Shown here piece by piece: positions 30,744 to 39,336 of a stretch of DNA of 64,000 nucleotides. The translations under genes and the position numbers were made by a program. The notes under the pieces were generated by a model. It was not told where the DNA came from, did no database searches, and saw only the letters and a program-made list of their open reading frames with translations. Position 1 is the first letter of the stretch, and each line of letters starts with the position of its first letter. Source of the DNA: Enemella dayhoffiae (GTDB lineage Bacteria; Actinomycetota; Actinomycetes; Propionibacteriales; Propionibacteriaceae); NCBI RefSeq assembly GCF_002250625.1, contig NZ_NMVQ01000001.1, forward strand, positions 1 through 64,000. The letters run 5' to 3'.

Positions 30744-31488
30744 ATGAGCAACGACGCGCATCCCACCACCGAGATTCCCGAGCACACCGTCATCTGGCTG
30801 CACGGCCGGTTCGGTTCAGGTGCCGCCTGGGGCAGCACGCCCGACCTGCTCGACAGGGGCCGGTTCCGACACCTCTTCGCGGACTACCGGGGCCACGGGA
30901 CGCGCAAGGGCGAGGCGGGGGCGTACACGCTGGAGGAGATCGCCTCCGACGTGCTGGCCCTGGCCGACGAACTCGGGGTCGAGACGTTCTCACTGGTGGG
31001 CCACTCGATGGGCGGCGCGGCGGCGCTGCGGGTGCTGGCCAGGGCCCCCGATCGGGTACGCCGAATCGTCGGCCTGTCGCCGGTCGGGGCCACGCCGACA
31101 CCGTTCGGCGGGCAGACCCACGCGCTGTTCTTCGGCGCACCCGATGATCGGGAGAAGCGCTACGCGATCGTCGACTTCACCACCGGAAACCGCAACACCC
31201 CGGTGTGGATGAACGCCATCGTCGACCACTCCCTGGAACAGTCGAGCGTCGAGGCGTTCCGCGGTCACCTCGAGGCGTGGGCCGCGGCGGACTTCGCCAC
31301 GGAGCTGAGCGGGGTCGAGGTGCCCGCGCTGGCAGTGGTCGGGGGCACGACCCGGCGCTGGGCGAGGCGACGATCCGACAGACCTGGTGCCAGGCACTGC
31401 CCGGGTGCTGGCGAACGCCGGCCACTACCACGCCGACGAGGTGCCGGTACAGACGGCGACCGTGATCGAGCGCTTCCTCGCGGAGTAA
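30744..31488 (+). pseudogene. Alpha/beta hydrolase with two single-base frameshifts
   Basis: ATG 30744 begins an alpha/beta-hydrolase with HTVIWLHGRFGSGAAWG, DYRGHGTRKGEAGAYTLEE and the nucleophile elbow SLVGHSMGGAAALRVL. The frame is lost at a G run near 31343; adding one G restores GGHDPALGEATIRQTWCQ. A second G-run shift near 31393 restores ARVLANAGHYHADEVPV, with the catalytic His, and a proper TAA at 31486-31488. All catalytic residues survive once corrected, so a homopolymer sequencing error is as plausible as a true pseudogene. Confidence 0.75.
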
Positions 31489-31531
31489 CTCGGTTTCGCG
31501 TCAGGCAAGGAGTCGGGGTACGCTACCCGGC

Positions 31532-31616
31532 GGAGGATTCGCCTAGTGGCCTATGGCGCTCGCTTGGAAAGCGGGTTGGGTGCAAGCCCTCAGGGGTTCG
31601 AATCCCCTATCCTCCG
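31532..31616 (+). tRNA. tRNA-Ser(GGA)
   Basis: Acceptor GGAGGAT (31532-31538) pairs with ATCCTCC (31609-31615), with discriminator G. The anticodon loop CTTGGAAAG gives GGA. A long variable arm (GGGTTGGGTGCAAGCCCTC) is typical of serine tRNAs. T arm GGGGTTCGAATCCCC. CCA is not encoded. Confidence 0.95.
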
Positions 31617-31631
31617 CGCGCTGACAAGGGG

Positions 31632-31676
31632 AACGCCGCCCGACCGGACCTGGTCGAGGCGGCGTTTCGCATTTCA
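31632..31676 (+). terminator. Terminator-like hairpin after tRNA-Ser(GGA)
   Basis: AACGCCGCC (31632-31640) pairs perfectly with GGCGGCGTT (31658-31666) and is followed by TCGCATTTCAT, a weak T tract. It lies 16 bases beyond the tRNA. Confidence 0.65.
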
Positions 31677-31839
31677 TCCTCGCTGCCCGGCAGCCAGGCG
31701 ATCAAACGACTTGCCGAGGATCTGAAGTCCCGCTTCGCGGATCAGGGTGGACCTGGAGAGCGCAACCTTCGATACATGTTCACCGGTGGGAAAGCCCCTC
31801 CGGCGAATCTCTACGACACCTCGTAGTAGAATCTCTCGC

Positions 31840-32025
31840 GTGAAGCAACCCGAACCGCGCTGCCCGATCCGGCCGACGGATCCGTGCAGCCTGTGCTTCC
31901 CCGGGGCGACCGGGCCGCAGGACTGCGGGCTGGTTCTGCTGGTGCGCGAGGATCCCGACCTGGCCGCGGAGTGGACCCGGTTGCGCCGCGAGGCGGCCGG
32001 GGAGCGTACGCGTCGGGCGCGTTGA
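31840..32025 (+). CDS. Small Cys-containing protein (DUF6767-like)
   Basis: A 61-aa protein starting at GTG 31840. It has the pattern CPIRPTDPCSLCFPGATGPQDCG followed by a helix, EDPDLAAEWTRLRREAAGERTRRAR. I associate this with the short actinobacterial DUF6767 family, but from memory only. Four cysteines, two as CSLC, could bind a metal. It is followed after 20 bases by an alpha/beta-hydrolase on the same strand. Function unknown. Confidence 0.65.
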   Translation: MKQPEPRCPIRPTDPCSLCFPGATGPQDCGLVLLVREDPDLAAEWTRLRREAAGERTRRAR

Positions 32026-32045
32026 GGCCTGCGTACGATCGCGGC

Positions 32046-32837
32046 ATGTGCCGACAGATCGAGGTCCGCGTACCGAACGCGCGGCTGGCGACAGAAGTCC
32101 GTGACGGCGACGACCCCGCAATCGTGCTGCTGCACGGGATGAGCGGCGACCGGAGCACCTGGGACGACCTGTGGGGCGCCCTCCCCCAGCGCCGGAGGGC
32201 GGTCCGCTACGACCTGCGCGGCTTTGGTTCCTCAGCCGCGCTGGACGAGGAGCGGTTCAGCCACACCGAGGATCTGCTGTCCCTGCTCGATTTCCTCGAG
32301 ATCGGTCGGTGCGACCTGGTCGGAGTGTCGATGGGCGGCAGCGTGTCACTCAACGTCGCCCTCACCCATCCAGACCGGGTACGCCGGCTGGTCCTGTTCA
32401 GCCCCGCGATCACCGGCTGGGAGTGGTCGCCCGAATGGATCGGACGCTGGCGCGAGGTGACCACCGCAGCCCGCTCCGGAGACCTGGCGGGCGCCCGCGA
32501 ACTCTGGTGGCGGCACCCGATCTTCGACACGATCCGCGACGACGCAGCAGCCGCCGATGCCGTCCGGGCGAGCATCGAGGCGTACCCGGGTGACGCCTGG
32601 ACCGGTCGCTCCCGGGAGAAGCCGGCCCTCCCCGACGTCGAGCGGCTGCCGCTCCTCTCCGCCCCGACGCTGCTGATCTCCGGCACCGAGGACCTGCCCG
32701 ACTTCCGCGGGATCGCTGCGGTGATCGAGGCGAGCGCGCCGGAGATACGCCGGGTCGACCTACCCGCCGCCGGGCATCTGGTGCACCTCGAGCGCGCCGA
32801 GGAGGTCACCGCGCAGGTACGCGACTTTGTCGCCTGA
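32046..32837 (+). CDS. Alpha/beta hydrolase
   Basis: A 263-aa protein from ATG 32046. Oxyanion strand AIVLLHGMSGDRSTWDDL, DLRGFGSS, nucleophile elbow LVGVSMGGSVSLNVAL (Ser within GVSMGG), the acid in LLISGTEDLPDF and catalytic His in PAAGHLVHLERAEEV are all in order. Most like the 3-oxoadipate-enol-lactonase / MhpC-type branch. Substrate unknown. Intact, unlike the hydrolase at 30744. Confidence 0.9.
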   Translation: MCRQIEVRVPNARLATEVRDGDDPAIVLLHGMSGDRSTWDDLWGALPQRRRAVRYDLRGFGSSAALDEERFSHTEDLLSLLDFLEIGRCDLVGVSMGGSVSLNVALTHPDRVRRLVLFSPAITGWEWSPEWIGRWREVTTAARSGDLAGARELWWRHPIFDTIRDDAAAADAVRASIEAYPGDAWTGRSREKPALPDVERLPLLSAPTLLISGTEDLPDFRGIAAVIEASAPEIRRVDLPAAGHLVHLERAEEVTAQVRDFVA

Positions 32838-32852
32838 GGACTGCCGCCGGAC

Positions 32853-33476
32853 TCAGACCGGGTCGCTCACCGTCTCCTTCTCCAGCTGCGACTCCTCCGG
32901 ATAGATCATCCGGCCGGGCTGCTGCACCGTGCGCTTGGCGACGGGGTAGTAGATGGCGGCGCGGTCACCACCAGACCGACGATCCAGGAGATGTCCACGC
33001 CACTGAGCAGCTTGGTGATCGGGCCGGTGTAGAGCTTCTGCGCCATGAACGGGATCTGGATCAACACCCCGAACGCGTACACCGCGATGGTCCCCCACTG
33101 CCAACCGCGATAGCGACCGGCCGGGTCGTACAACGCGGGGATGTCCACCTTTTCCTTTGAGACGAGGTAATAGTCGATCAGGTTGATGGCCCACCACGGG
33201 GTGACACCATCAGCAGGGCGAGCACGAAGTTCTTGAAGTTGTTCAGGAAGTCCGCCGAGGCCCACAGCGCGATGGCGGACGCGATCAGGTTGAACACGAT
33301 CACCCACACCACCCGCGTGAGCGGGGACACCTTGGCCGACCTGGTGAACGCGGACAACGTGGTGACGATCGACATGTAGCCGCCGTAGGCGTTCAGGGCG
33401 TTGATGGTGAGCTTGCCCACCACGATCACCACGTGGATCAGCAGCGCGATCCACGCCGCCGTCGGGCTTGACGGCT
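32853..33476 (-). pseudogene. NCS1-type nucleobase (cytosine/purine) permease remnant
   Basis: Three frames give consecutive membrane segments of an NCS1 transporter: WKPSSPTAAWIALLIHVVIV, GKLTINALNAYGGYMSIVTTL and VIVFNLIASAIALWASADFL. After a shift near 33210 come TPWWAINLIDYYLV, YDPAGRYRGWQWGTIAVYAFG and SWIVGLVV. After another near 32955 the tail YYPVAKRTVQQPGRMIYPEE appears. The N-terminal half is missing. It lies just downstream of the MFS transporter gene. Confidence 0.8.
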
Positions 33477-33540
33477 TCCAACCGAGACCCCGCCGGCGTC
33501 CCGGATCCGAGACGCCGCTCGGTGACTCGCGTGACGCGCC

Positions 33541-34989
33541 TCAGGCGCGAGCTGTCTGGTCGGCGTACTCCTCGGCGTCGGTGTCCACCCCGGTCGGATC
33601 CCAGCGGATCAGCGCGATCGACAGCAGACCGAGCAGCGGGAAGATGAAGATCACCCAGAACACCCCGGTCTTCAGCGCGGCGGCCAGGATCGGGAAGCCG
33701 ACCAGGGAGACGATCGAGAAGACCCGCTTGACCCCCTCGTTGAAGCCGACGCCGACCCCGCGGATGCTGGTCGGATAGCTGAGGGTGGCGTACGACATCA
33801 GGTGCGCACCCGGTCCACCGGCCTGGGCGAAGATGAACAGCGCCAGCATGGCGACCCCGACGAAGGCGATCGCCCCCTTCGGCGCACCGATCAGCGCCAT
33901 CGCGCCGAGCGCGATCGCCTGCAGAGAGAACCCGATCAGGGTCATCCGCCGCGCGCCGAGCCGGTCGACCAGGGTGACGCCGGCGAGCCCGCCGAGCACT
34001 CCGAAGACGAGGTTGATCACCAGCGAGGAACCGATGGTCACCAGCGGGCCGCGTTCGAACAGTTCGGAGATGATCAGCGGTGTCCCGTACGCCACCGCGT
34101 TGTAGCCGAAGGTGGAGAAGACGCTGACGCAGAGGGCGGCGATGGTGCGCATCCGATAGCGGGGCGACCAGAGCCGGGCGAAGGCGTTCTTCCGGTTCTC
34201 CCGGCTGATCGCGGCCGGCTTCTGTTCGGGAGCCAGCTCGGCGTCGATGTCATAGGAGGTGCGCAGCACATCGACCGCACCGCGCAGATCACCCTGATTC
34301 GCCAACCACTGCGGGGATTCCTTCAGATAGCGACGGCGGACGAGCAGCACGATCAGGGCCGGCACGGCACCGAAGCCGACCACCCAGCGCCACAGGTGCG
34401 GCTGCTGCGGCAGCGGCAGCAGCAGGAACAGCGCCAGCACGATGACGTAGCCGATGCCGGTCGCGGCGTACCAGGCGGGCGACCAGGCGGAGACCCGCTG
34501 GTTGCGGTTGCCCTTGCCGCGCAGGGAGGAGAACTCGGCCAGGAAGGCCATCGCCACCGGCAGGTCGAGACCGACGCCGATTCCCATCACGAAACGAAAA
34601 GCGATCAGCACCCACTCGTTCGGCGCCAGCGCGCAGCCGATCGCGGCGACCACGAAGAAGACCATGTCGGCCATGAACAGCCGGTAGCGCCCGAGCTTGT
34701 CGACCAACCAGCCGCCGATCAGCGCACCGACCACGGCGCCGGCCATGATCGAGGCGTTCACCAGTCCGGTCATGAATCCGTCGAGCCCGAACTGCTTCTT
34801 GATCTCGGTGATGCCGAAGGCGAGCGAGGAGAAGTCGTAGGCGTCCATGAAGATGCCACCCAGAGCGAGAATGACGACGGCGAGCGCGCCGCGCTGCGGG
34901 GTGGTGCGATTGGCCACGAGGCGGGCTACGTCGGCGGCGTTGCGCACCACCGGCCGCTCGGCCGTGACGGCCTGAGGCGATTGGGTCAT
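33541..34989 (-). CDS. MFS transporter (metabolite:H+ symporter type)
   Basis: A 482-aa, 12-helix major facilitator. MDAYDFSSLAFGITEIKKQFG begins helix 1. The loop 2-3 motif WLVDKLGRYRLFMAD, FRFVMGIGVGLDLPVAMAFLAEF and a long cytoplasmic centre (YLKESPQWLANQGDLRGAV) resemble the sugar-porter / aromatic-acid symporter branch. ATG 34989 (TQSPQAVTAERP) is chosen over an earlier frame start in the promoter. About 70 bases upstream lies a GGTAT-TGAC-ATACC palindrome. Substrate unknown. Confidence 0.88.
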   Translation of the reverse strand: MTQSPQAVTAERPVVRNAADVARLVANRTTPQRGALAVVILALGGIFMDAYDFSSLAFGITEIKKQFGLDGFMTGLVNASIMAGAVVGALIGGWLVDKLGRYRLFMADMVFFVVAAIGCALAPNEWVLIAFRFVMGIGVGLDLPVAMAFLAEFSSLRGKGNRNQRVSAWSPAWYAATGIGYVIVLALFLLLPLPQQPHLWRWVVGFGAVPALIVLLVRRRYLKESPQWLANQGDLRGAVDVLRTSYDIDAELAPEQKPAAISRENRKNAFARLWSPRYRMRTIAALCVSVFSTFGYNAVAYGTPLIISELFERGPLVTIGSSLVINLVFGVLGGLAGVTLVDRLGARRMTLIGFSLQAIALGAMALIGAPKGAIAFVGVAMLALFIFAQAGGPGAHLMSYATLSYPTSIRGVGVGFNEGVKRVFSIVSLVGFPILAAALKTGVFWVIFIFPLLGLLSIALIRWDPTGVDTDAEEYADQTARA

Positions 34990-35060
34990 GGACGGAAAGT
35001 TAGGAGTGCGGGCCGACCGACCGGAAACTCGTCCGCATGCCAAGACGATTCTTCAATGAA

Positions 35061-35074
35061 GGTATTGACATACC
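35061..35074. promoter_or_regulatory. Palindrome upstream of the MFS gene (candidate operator)
   Basis: GGTAT (35061-35065), TGAC, ATACC (35070-35074) form a perfect 5-bp inverted repeat about 70 bases upstream of the MFS ATG and close to the 3' end of the sortase gene. It also contains TTGACA on the plus strand. No regulator gene is adjacent. Confidence 0.4.
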
Positions 35075-35087
35075 CTATGGAAGCGAA

Positions 35088-35927
35088 TCAGACCACGCGG
35101 TCGGCGTAGAAGATGATCCGGGACTCGTAGACCCCGGTGCGCGCGTTGCGGTCCCAACAGGTCATGATCGCCAACTGCGGGCGACCATGATCATCGTGAT
35201 AAATCTTCGACTTCGGGTTGTACGCCGCCACAGAGATCTTGAGCTTGCTCCGATAGCGATAGCAGGCGATCTGGCCGTCCTCCCCCACCACCTTGATCAC
35301 GTCACCGGGGCGTAGTCCGTCGGCGGCGTGCAGGTTGTTGCCCAGGGCCGAGCCGCTGGCGTACGAGTGCACGTTGATGATCACGTTGCCGCGCTCGCTG
35401 CCCGGGGCCGGGGAGCCGCGATACCAGGCGGTGGTGAACAGCTGCGACAGCGGCGGCGCGCCGGGGTTACCGTCGCGATCGTTGCCGACGGTGACCATCG
35501 GGGCGTTCACCCCCATCCGGGGCACCTGGAAGCGGGTCGGCCTGATCGGTCCGCGGGCACAGCCGGTTGCGGGGGCGGTGGCAGCGGTACGCCCGCCGTC
35601 GCCGCCCGCTTCACCCGGTGGGCCCGCAGGGGCGGGTGGCGCGGGTGCGGCGGCAGCAGGAGCAGGGGGTGGCGCCGGGGCGGGCGGTGCCGACGAGCGG
35701 GGCGGGGTCGGCGTGGGGGTGGCCTGCTCGGGCGCCCGGAAGTCCGTCGAGCCGTCGGGTTCCGATGACGACGGGGCAGCGCCGGCGAATTCGGGGGCGG
35801 CGGCCACCGGTGCCGGTTCGGGTGCGGGGTCCGGTGTACGCCCGGCGCCGCTGACCATCCAGACGACCGGGGGCACCATCAGCAGGGAGGTGGCGATCGC
35901 CACCGCCGTCCGCGCCGTCCCCGTCAT
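35088..35927 (-). CDS. Class F-like sortase
   Basis: A 279-aa protein. The N-terminal membrane anchor (TARTAVAIATSLLMVPPVVWMV) is followed by a ~110-residue Pro/Ala/Thr-rich linker and a compact sortase domain from about residue 128 (PTRFQVPRMGVNAPMVTVG). The catalytic His is in VIINVHSYASGSALG, the Cys in LAIMTCWDRN and the Arg in YESRIIFYADRV. The TCWD sequence and short domain fit class F. Cell-wall attachment of a surface protein is the family role. No LPXTG substrate or pilus gene is nearby, so it is probably a general housekeeping sortase. Confidence 0.88.
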   Translation of the reverse strand: MTGTARTAVAIATSLLMVPPVVWMVSGAGRTPDPAPEPAPVAAAPEFAGAAPSSSEPDGSTDFRAPEQATPTPTPPRSSAPPAPAPPPAPAAAAPAPPAPAGPPGEAGGDGGRTAATAPATGCARGPIRPTRFQVPRMGVNAPMVTVGNDRDGNPGAPPLSQLFTTAWYRGSPAPGSERGNVIINVHSYASGSALGNNLHAADGLRPGDVIKVVGEDGQIACYRYRSKLKISVAAYNPKSKIYHDDHGRPQLAIMTCWDRNARTGVYESRIIFYADRVV

Positions 35928-36020
35928 CTCATCTGCCCCTTCCAGCCGATCTCGACGGTAACCGCGGCCGGGATCGGCGCGCGTCCGCCGGGACCCGGAA
36001 GATTCCCCCTCGCGGGCCTG

Positions 36021-36572
36021 TCAACGCCGGTGCTGCCGACGCACCATCGCATCCCTGGTCCGGATCAGCAGTTCCACCGCCGTCAGCGTCCAGGCGCTGA
36101 TGACGAGCAACTGGAAGGTGAACACCGGGGTCGGCGACAGGGTCTTGCGGTCGCCGAGAAACTGGTACCAGGTCAGGGCCATCGCCGCTGCCAACAACAG
36201 CTGCAGCGCCAGCCAGCCGGGCCAGCGCGCCAGCGGGCGCACCCCGACCGCCCCGGCGATCGTGCGCATCCGCGACGCCCGGAGCAGCAGCGCCTCGGAC
36301 GCTCTGGCCGTCCAGCTCAGCCACAGCGCCAGACCCGGATAGGGCGTCCAACCGAAGAGGATCAGTGCGCCGATCATCACGATCGGGCCACCACTGTCGG
36401 CGTACGGGTGAGTGCGGTTGCCCTGCGCCACCACCATCGCGAACCAGCCGAGGATCAGCTGACCGGCCCCGGCGAGCACGACGGTGATCACGGTGACAAC
36501 GGTCAGCCCCTGACCCGGACCTGGCGTGGGACCGGCCGTGGTCCGCACTGGCCCGCCTGGTCGCTGCTCCAT
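36021..36572 (-). CDS. Uncharacterised membrane protein
   Basis: A 183-aa protein with about four hydrophobic helices (roughly residues 24-48, 63-88, 118-140 and 148-168), an N-terminal Pro/Gly-rich cytoplasmic stretch and a basic end (RTRDAMVRRQHRR). No conserved motif is recognised. It lies between the sortase and the HerA-like ATPase genes on the same strand, with 33 bases to the latter. Function unknown. Confidence 0.75.
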   Translation of the reverse strand: MEQRPGGPVRTTAGPTPGPGQGLTVVTVITVVLAGAGQLILGWFAMVVAQGNRTHPYADSGGPIVMIGALILFGWTPYPGLALWLSWTARASEALLLRASRMRTIAGAVGVRPLARWPGWLALQLLLAAAMALTWYQFLGDRKTLSPTPVFTFQLLVISAWTLTAVELLIRTRDAMVRRQHRR

Positions 36573-36605
36573 CCCCCATTGTCCGCACCAGGGGTGTCAG
36601 CGGCC

Positions 36606-38306
36606 TCAGCGGCGCCGCGTACCGAAGATGGAGCGAACGATCTCGCGGCCGGCCGTGCGGGCGATGTCGCGGAAGACCGGCGAGCCGACCACCTGCTCGA
36701 CCAGGCCCTTCTCGTTGGCCCGGCGCTTCTCCTCCGCCCGGGCCGCGCGTTCCGCCTCGCGGGCCGCGCGTTCGGCCTCCTTCTCGGCGGCCGCCTGGGC
36801 CTTCGCATCGAGCTTGGCCTGCGCCTCGGCCGCCTTGGCCCGTTCGGCGGCGATGCGGGCCTCCTCGGCGGCCCGGGCGCCGTCCTCGACCCGGCGGGTG
36901 AGGATCTCCCGGGCCGACTCGCGGTCGATCGCCTGGCCATATTTCGCCTGCAGAACGGACGCCTGCACGGCCGCGGCAACCTGCGGCTGCGGGGTCGGCG
37001 CCATCAGCGACTGCGGGGCGAACATCCTGGTCCAGGCGACCGGGGTGGGCGCACCGTCGGGATCCATCACCGTCACGATCGCCTCGCCGATGCCGAGCTG
37101 CTGCAGCGCCTCCTCCAGGTCGTAGGCCGACTTCGGGAAGGTGGCGACCGTCTGCTTCAGCGCCTTGGCGTCGTTGGGGGTGTGCGCACGCAACTGGTGC
37201 TGCACCCGCGAACCCAGCTGGGCGAGCACGTCGTCGGGCACGTCCTTGGGGGTCTGGGTGACGAAGAAGACGCCGACACCCTTCGAGCGGATCAGGCGTA
37301 CCGTCTGCGCGATCGCATCCAGGAACGCCTTGGAGGCGCCGTCGAACAGCAGGTGCGCCTCGTCGAAGAAGAACACCAGCTTCGGCTTGTCCACGTCACC
37401 GACCTCGGGCAGGTCGTGGAACAGCTCCGCCAGCAACCACATCAGGAAGGTGGAGAACAGCGCCGGCCGGTCCTGCAGGTTGGGCAGCTCCATCAGCGAC
37501 ACCACCCCACGGCCGTCGGGGGCGAGTCGCAGCAGGTCGGCGGTCTCGAACTCGGGCTCGCCGAAGAACTTGTCCGCGCCCTGGGAGGACAGGTTGATGA
37601 TCGAGCGCAGGATCACCCCGACCGTGGCCGCCGACAGCCCGCCGATCGTCTTCAGCTCCTCCTTGCCCTCGTCGCTGGTCAGGTGGGTGAGCACCGCCTG
37701 CAGGTCGGACAGGTCCAGCAGCGCCAGCCCCTGCGAGTCGGCGTAGTGGAACACCAGCCCCAGCGACGACTCCTGCACGTCGTTCAGTCCGAGCACCTTG
37801 GACAGCAGGGTGGGTCCGAAGGAGGTGATGGTGGCGCGGACGGGTACGCCGTCGCCGACCCCGCCGAGGGCGTAGAACTCGACCGGGCAGGCGGTCGGCT
37901 GCCACTGCTGGCCGATCTTCTGCACCCGGGCGGTCAGCTTGTCGTTGGGTTGACCGGGCGACGCCATGCCGGACAGGTCACCCTTGATGTCGGCGGCGAA
38001 GACGGGTACGCCTGCCGCCGAGATCTGTTCCGCCATCCCCTGCAGGGTCTTCGTCTTGCCGGTACCGGTCGCGCCGGCGACCAGGCCGTGCCGGTTCAGC
38101 ATGCCGAGCGGGATGCGTACGCCGGCCGCCGGAACCGGCGCGTCGTTCTCCATCAGCACGCCGAGGCCGATCGAACCCTCGTCGAAGGTGTAGCCCTTGA
38201 CGATCGCCTGCGCCTGGGGCGACAGGGTGGGCGCGGCGGCGGGGGCCGTGGGTGCTGCGGGGTTGGCCTGTGGCTGGGCGGCCTGGTTCTGCGGCGTCTC
38301 ACTCAT
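36606..38306 (-). CDS. HerA/FtsK-type ATPase of the DUF853 family
   Basis: A 566-aa protein. Walker A GATGTGKTKTLQGMAEQI (about residue 78), VPVFAADIKGDLSGMA, Walker B KLVFFFDEAHLLFDGA, the arginine-finger region VRLIRSKGVGVFFVTQTPKDVPDDVL and a long Ala/Glu/Lys/Arg coiled-coil tail (RAAREAERAARAEEKRR) ending in VFRDIARTAGREIVRSIFG. This is the domain layout of DUF853 (YjgR-like) ATPases. Their biological role is not settled; DNA translocation is inferred from fold. Confidence 0.9.
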   Translation of the reverse strand: MSETPQNQAAQPQANPAAPTAPAAAPTLSPQAQAIVKGYTFDEGSIGLGVLMENDAPVPAAGVRIPLGMLNRHGLVAGATGTGKTKTLQGMAEQISAAGVPVFAADIKGDLSGMASPGQPNDKLTARVQKIGQQWQPTACPVEFYALGGVGDGVPVRATITSFGPTLLSKVLGLNDVQESSLGLVFHYADSQGLALLDLSDLQAVLTHLTSDEGKEELKTIGGLSAATVGVILRSIINLSSQGADKFFGEPEFETADLLRLAPDGRGVVSLMELPNLQDRPALFSTFLMWLLAELFHDLPEVGDVDKPKLVFFFDEAHLLFDGASKAFLDAIAQTVRLIRSKGVGVFFVTQTPKDVPDDVLAQLGSRVQHQLRAHTPNDAKALKQTVATFPKSAYDLEEALQQLGIGEAIVTVMDPDGAPTPVAWTRMFAPQSLMAPTPQPQVAAAVQASVLQAKYGQAIDRESAREILTRRVEDGARAAEEARIAAERAKAAEAQAKLDAKAQAAAEKEAERAAREAERAARAEEKRRANEKGLVEQVVGSPVFRDIARTAGREIVRSIFGTRRR

Positions 38307-38412
38307 GAGCCCTAGCGTGGCACAGCGGTGCCGCCGGGCGCAGCCGCCATCGGGTCCAAATCGTAATGATCAACGTCGGGGATGACCCGTGCCCGGTGAT
38401 TACAGTGGCACA

Positions 38413-38706
38413 GTGATCTTCAAGCGAGTCGGCGACACCCGCCCGTACCCCGACCACGGCTACGTGCAGAAGCAGTGGGCCGCCATCGCTCCGCACCAGG
38501 TGCGTCTCGACCAGCTGGTGACCACCAAGCGCACCCTCGATCTCGAGGCGCTGCTGGAGGAGGACTCCACCTTCTATGGCGACCTGTTCGCCCACGTCGT
38601 GTCGTGGCGCGGCGAGCTCTATCTGGAGGACGGCCTGCACCGTGCTCTGCGGGCCGCGCTGCAGCAGCGGCAGACAATGCACGCCCGCGTGCTGGAACTG
38701 AAGTAG
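38413..38706 (+). CDS. Small conserved actinobacterial protein (often labelled VapB-type antitoxin)
   Basis: A 97-aa protein from GTG 38413 beginning IFKRVGDTRPYPDHG, then VRLDQLVTTKRTLDLEALL, DSTFYGDLFAHVVSWRGELY and LEDGLHRALRAALQQRQTMHARVLEL. I recall near-identical actinobacterial proteins annotated as VapB-family antitoxins, but no PIN-domain toxin is adjacent, and the gene pairs instead with a LytR_C protein 40 bases downstream. The antitoxin label should be treated with caution. Confidence 0.7.
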   Translation: MIFKRVGDTRPYPDHGYVQKQWAAIAPHQVRLDQLVTTKRTLDLEALLEEDSTFYGDLFAHVVSWRGELYLEDGLHRALRAALQQRQTMHARVLELK

Positions 38707-38745
38707 GCTGGTCCGGTTCCGTAGCACCGTTCAAGGAGTGATTGC

Positions 38746-39264
38746 GTGGTAGGTCGGATCTGGCGGGTCACCCGGACCCCGCTGACCCTGCTCGCCCTGC
38801 TGGCCCTGCTCGGATTCGGGGCGAAGTGGGGTTATGAGAAGGTCACCGCTCCCCTGCCACCGCCCTATGTGGAGCCGTGCACGAACACCCCGGTCACCGA
38901 CGGTCAGCTCCGGTCGGAGCAGATCACGGTGCGGGTGATGAACGCCGGCAACAAGCGCGGCAAGGCCGCCGAGGTGTCCCAGCAGTTGAAGAAGCAGGGT
39001 TTCAAGGTCGCCAAGGTCGGCAACGCCGAGAACCAGCAGGAGAAGTCCAGCGTCCGCGGCGCCGGTCCGGACAACCCGGAGGTCAAGCTGGTCGCCTCCC
39101 AGTTCAAGGGGTTCGAGAAGGTCGGCGACGGCCGGGTGGATCGCTCGGTGGAGGTGATCATCGGCACCAACTATGAGTCGATGATCGACAACGCGCCCAC
39201 CACCATCAAGGTGACCGGCAACACCGTCTGCCTGCCCAGGCCGCCCACCGCCCAGCCCGCCTGA
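38746..39264 (+). CDS. LytR C-terminal-domain (LytR_C) envelope protein
   Basis: A 172-aa protein with one N-terminal membrane anchor (LTLLALLALLGFGAKWGY) and an extracytoplasmic LytR_C domain (about residues 60-150): ITVRVMNAGNKRGKAAEVSQQLKKQGF, VKLVASQFKGFEKVGDGRVD, VEVIIGTNYESMI. It lacks the LCP catalytic domain. GTG 38746 follows AAGGAG. Standalone LytR_C proteins are linked to cell-wall polymer attachment by association only. Confidence 0.88.
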   Translation: MVGRIWRVTRTPLTLLALLALLGFGAKWGYEKVTAPLPPPYVEPCTNTPVTDGQLRSEQITVRVMNAGNKRGKAAEVSQQLKKQGFKVAKVGNAENQQEKSSVRGAGPDNPEVKLVASQFKGFEKVGDGRVDRSVEVIIGTNYESMIDNAPTTIKVTGNTVCLPRPPTAQPA

Positions 39265-39284
39265 CCCTTGGAACGCGAGGCACA

Positions 39285-39309
39285 GGTGGCTTCGACAAGC
39301 TCAGCCACC
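39285..39309. repeat. Hairpin of the CTTCGACARGCTCA repeat family
   Basis: GGTGGCT (39285-39291) and AGCCACC (39303-39309) flank TCGACAAGCTC. The core CTTCGACAAGCTCA differs by one base from the inverted copy CTTCGACAGGCTCA at 49633. It sits between convergent genes and could also act as a bidirectional terminator stem. Confidence 0.65.
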
Positions 39310-39336
39310 GTGCGACAAGGTGAGGGAACTCAGGGG

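Noticed and set aside
36030-38315. 761-codon plus-strand open frame opposite the HerA-like ATPase and its neighbour
   Set aside because: Antisense shadow in the frame complementary to codon third positions; no protein-like features.
38413-38706. VapBC toxin-antitoxin module
   Set aside because: No PIN-domain gene adjacent; the next gene encodes a LytR_C envelope protein.
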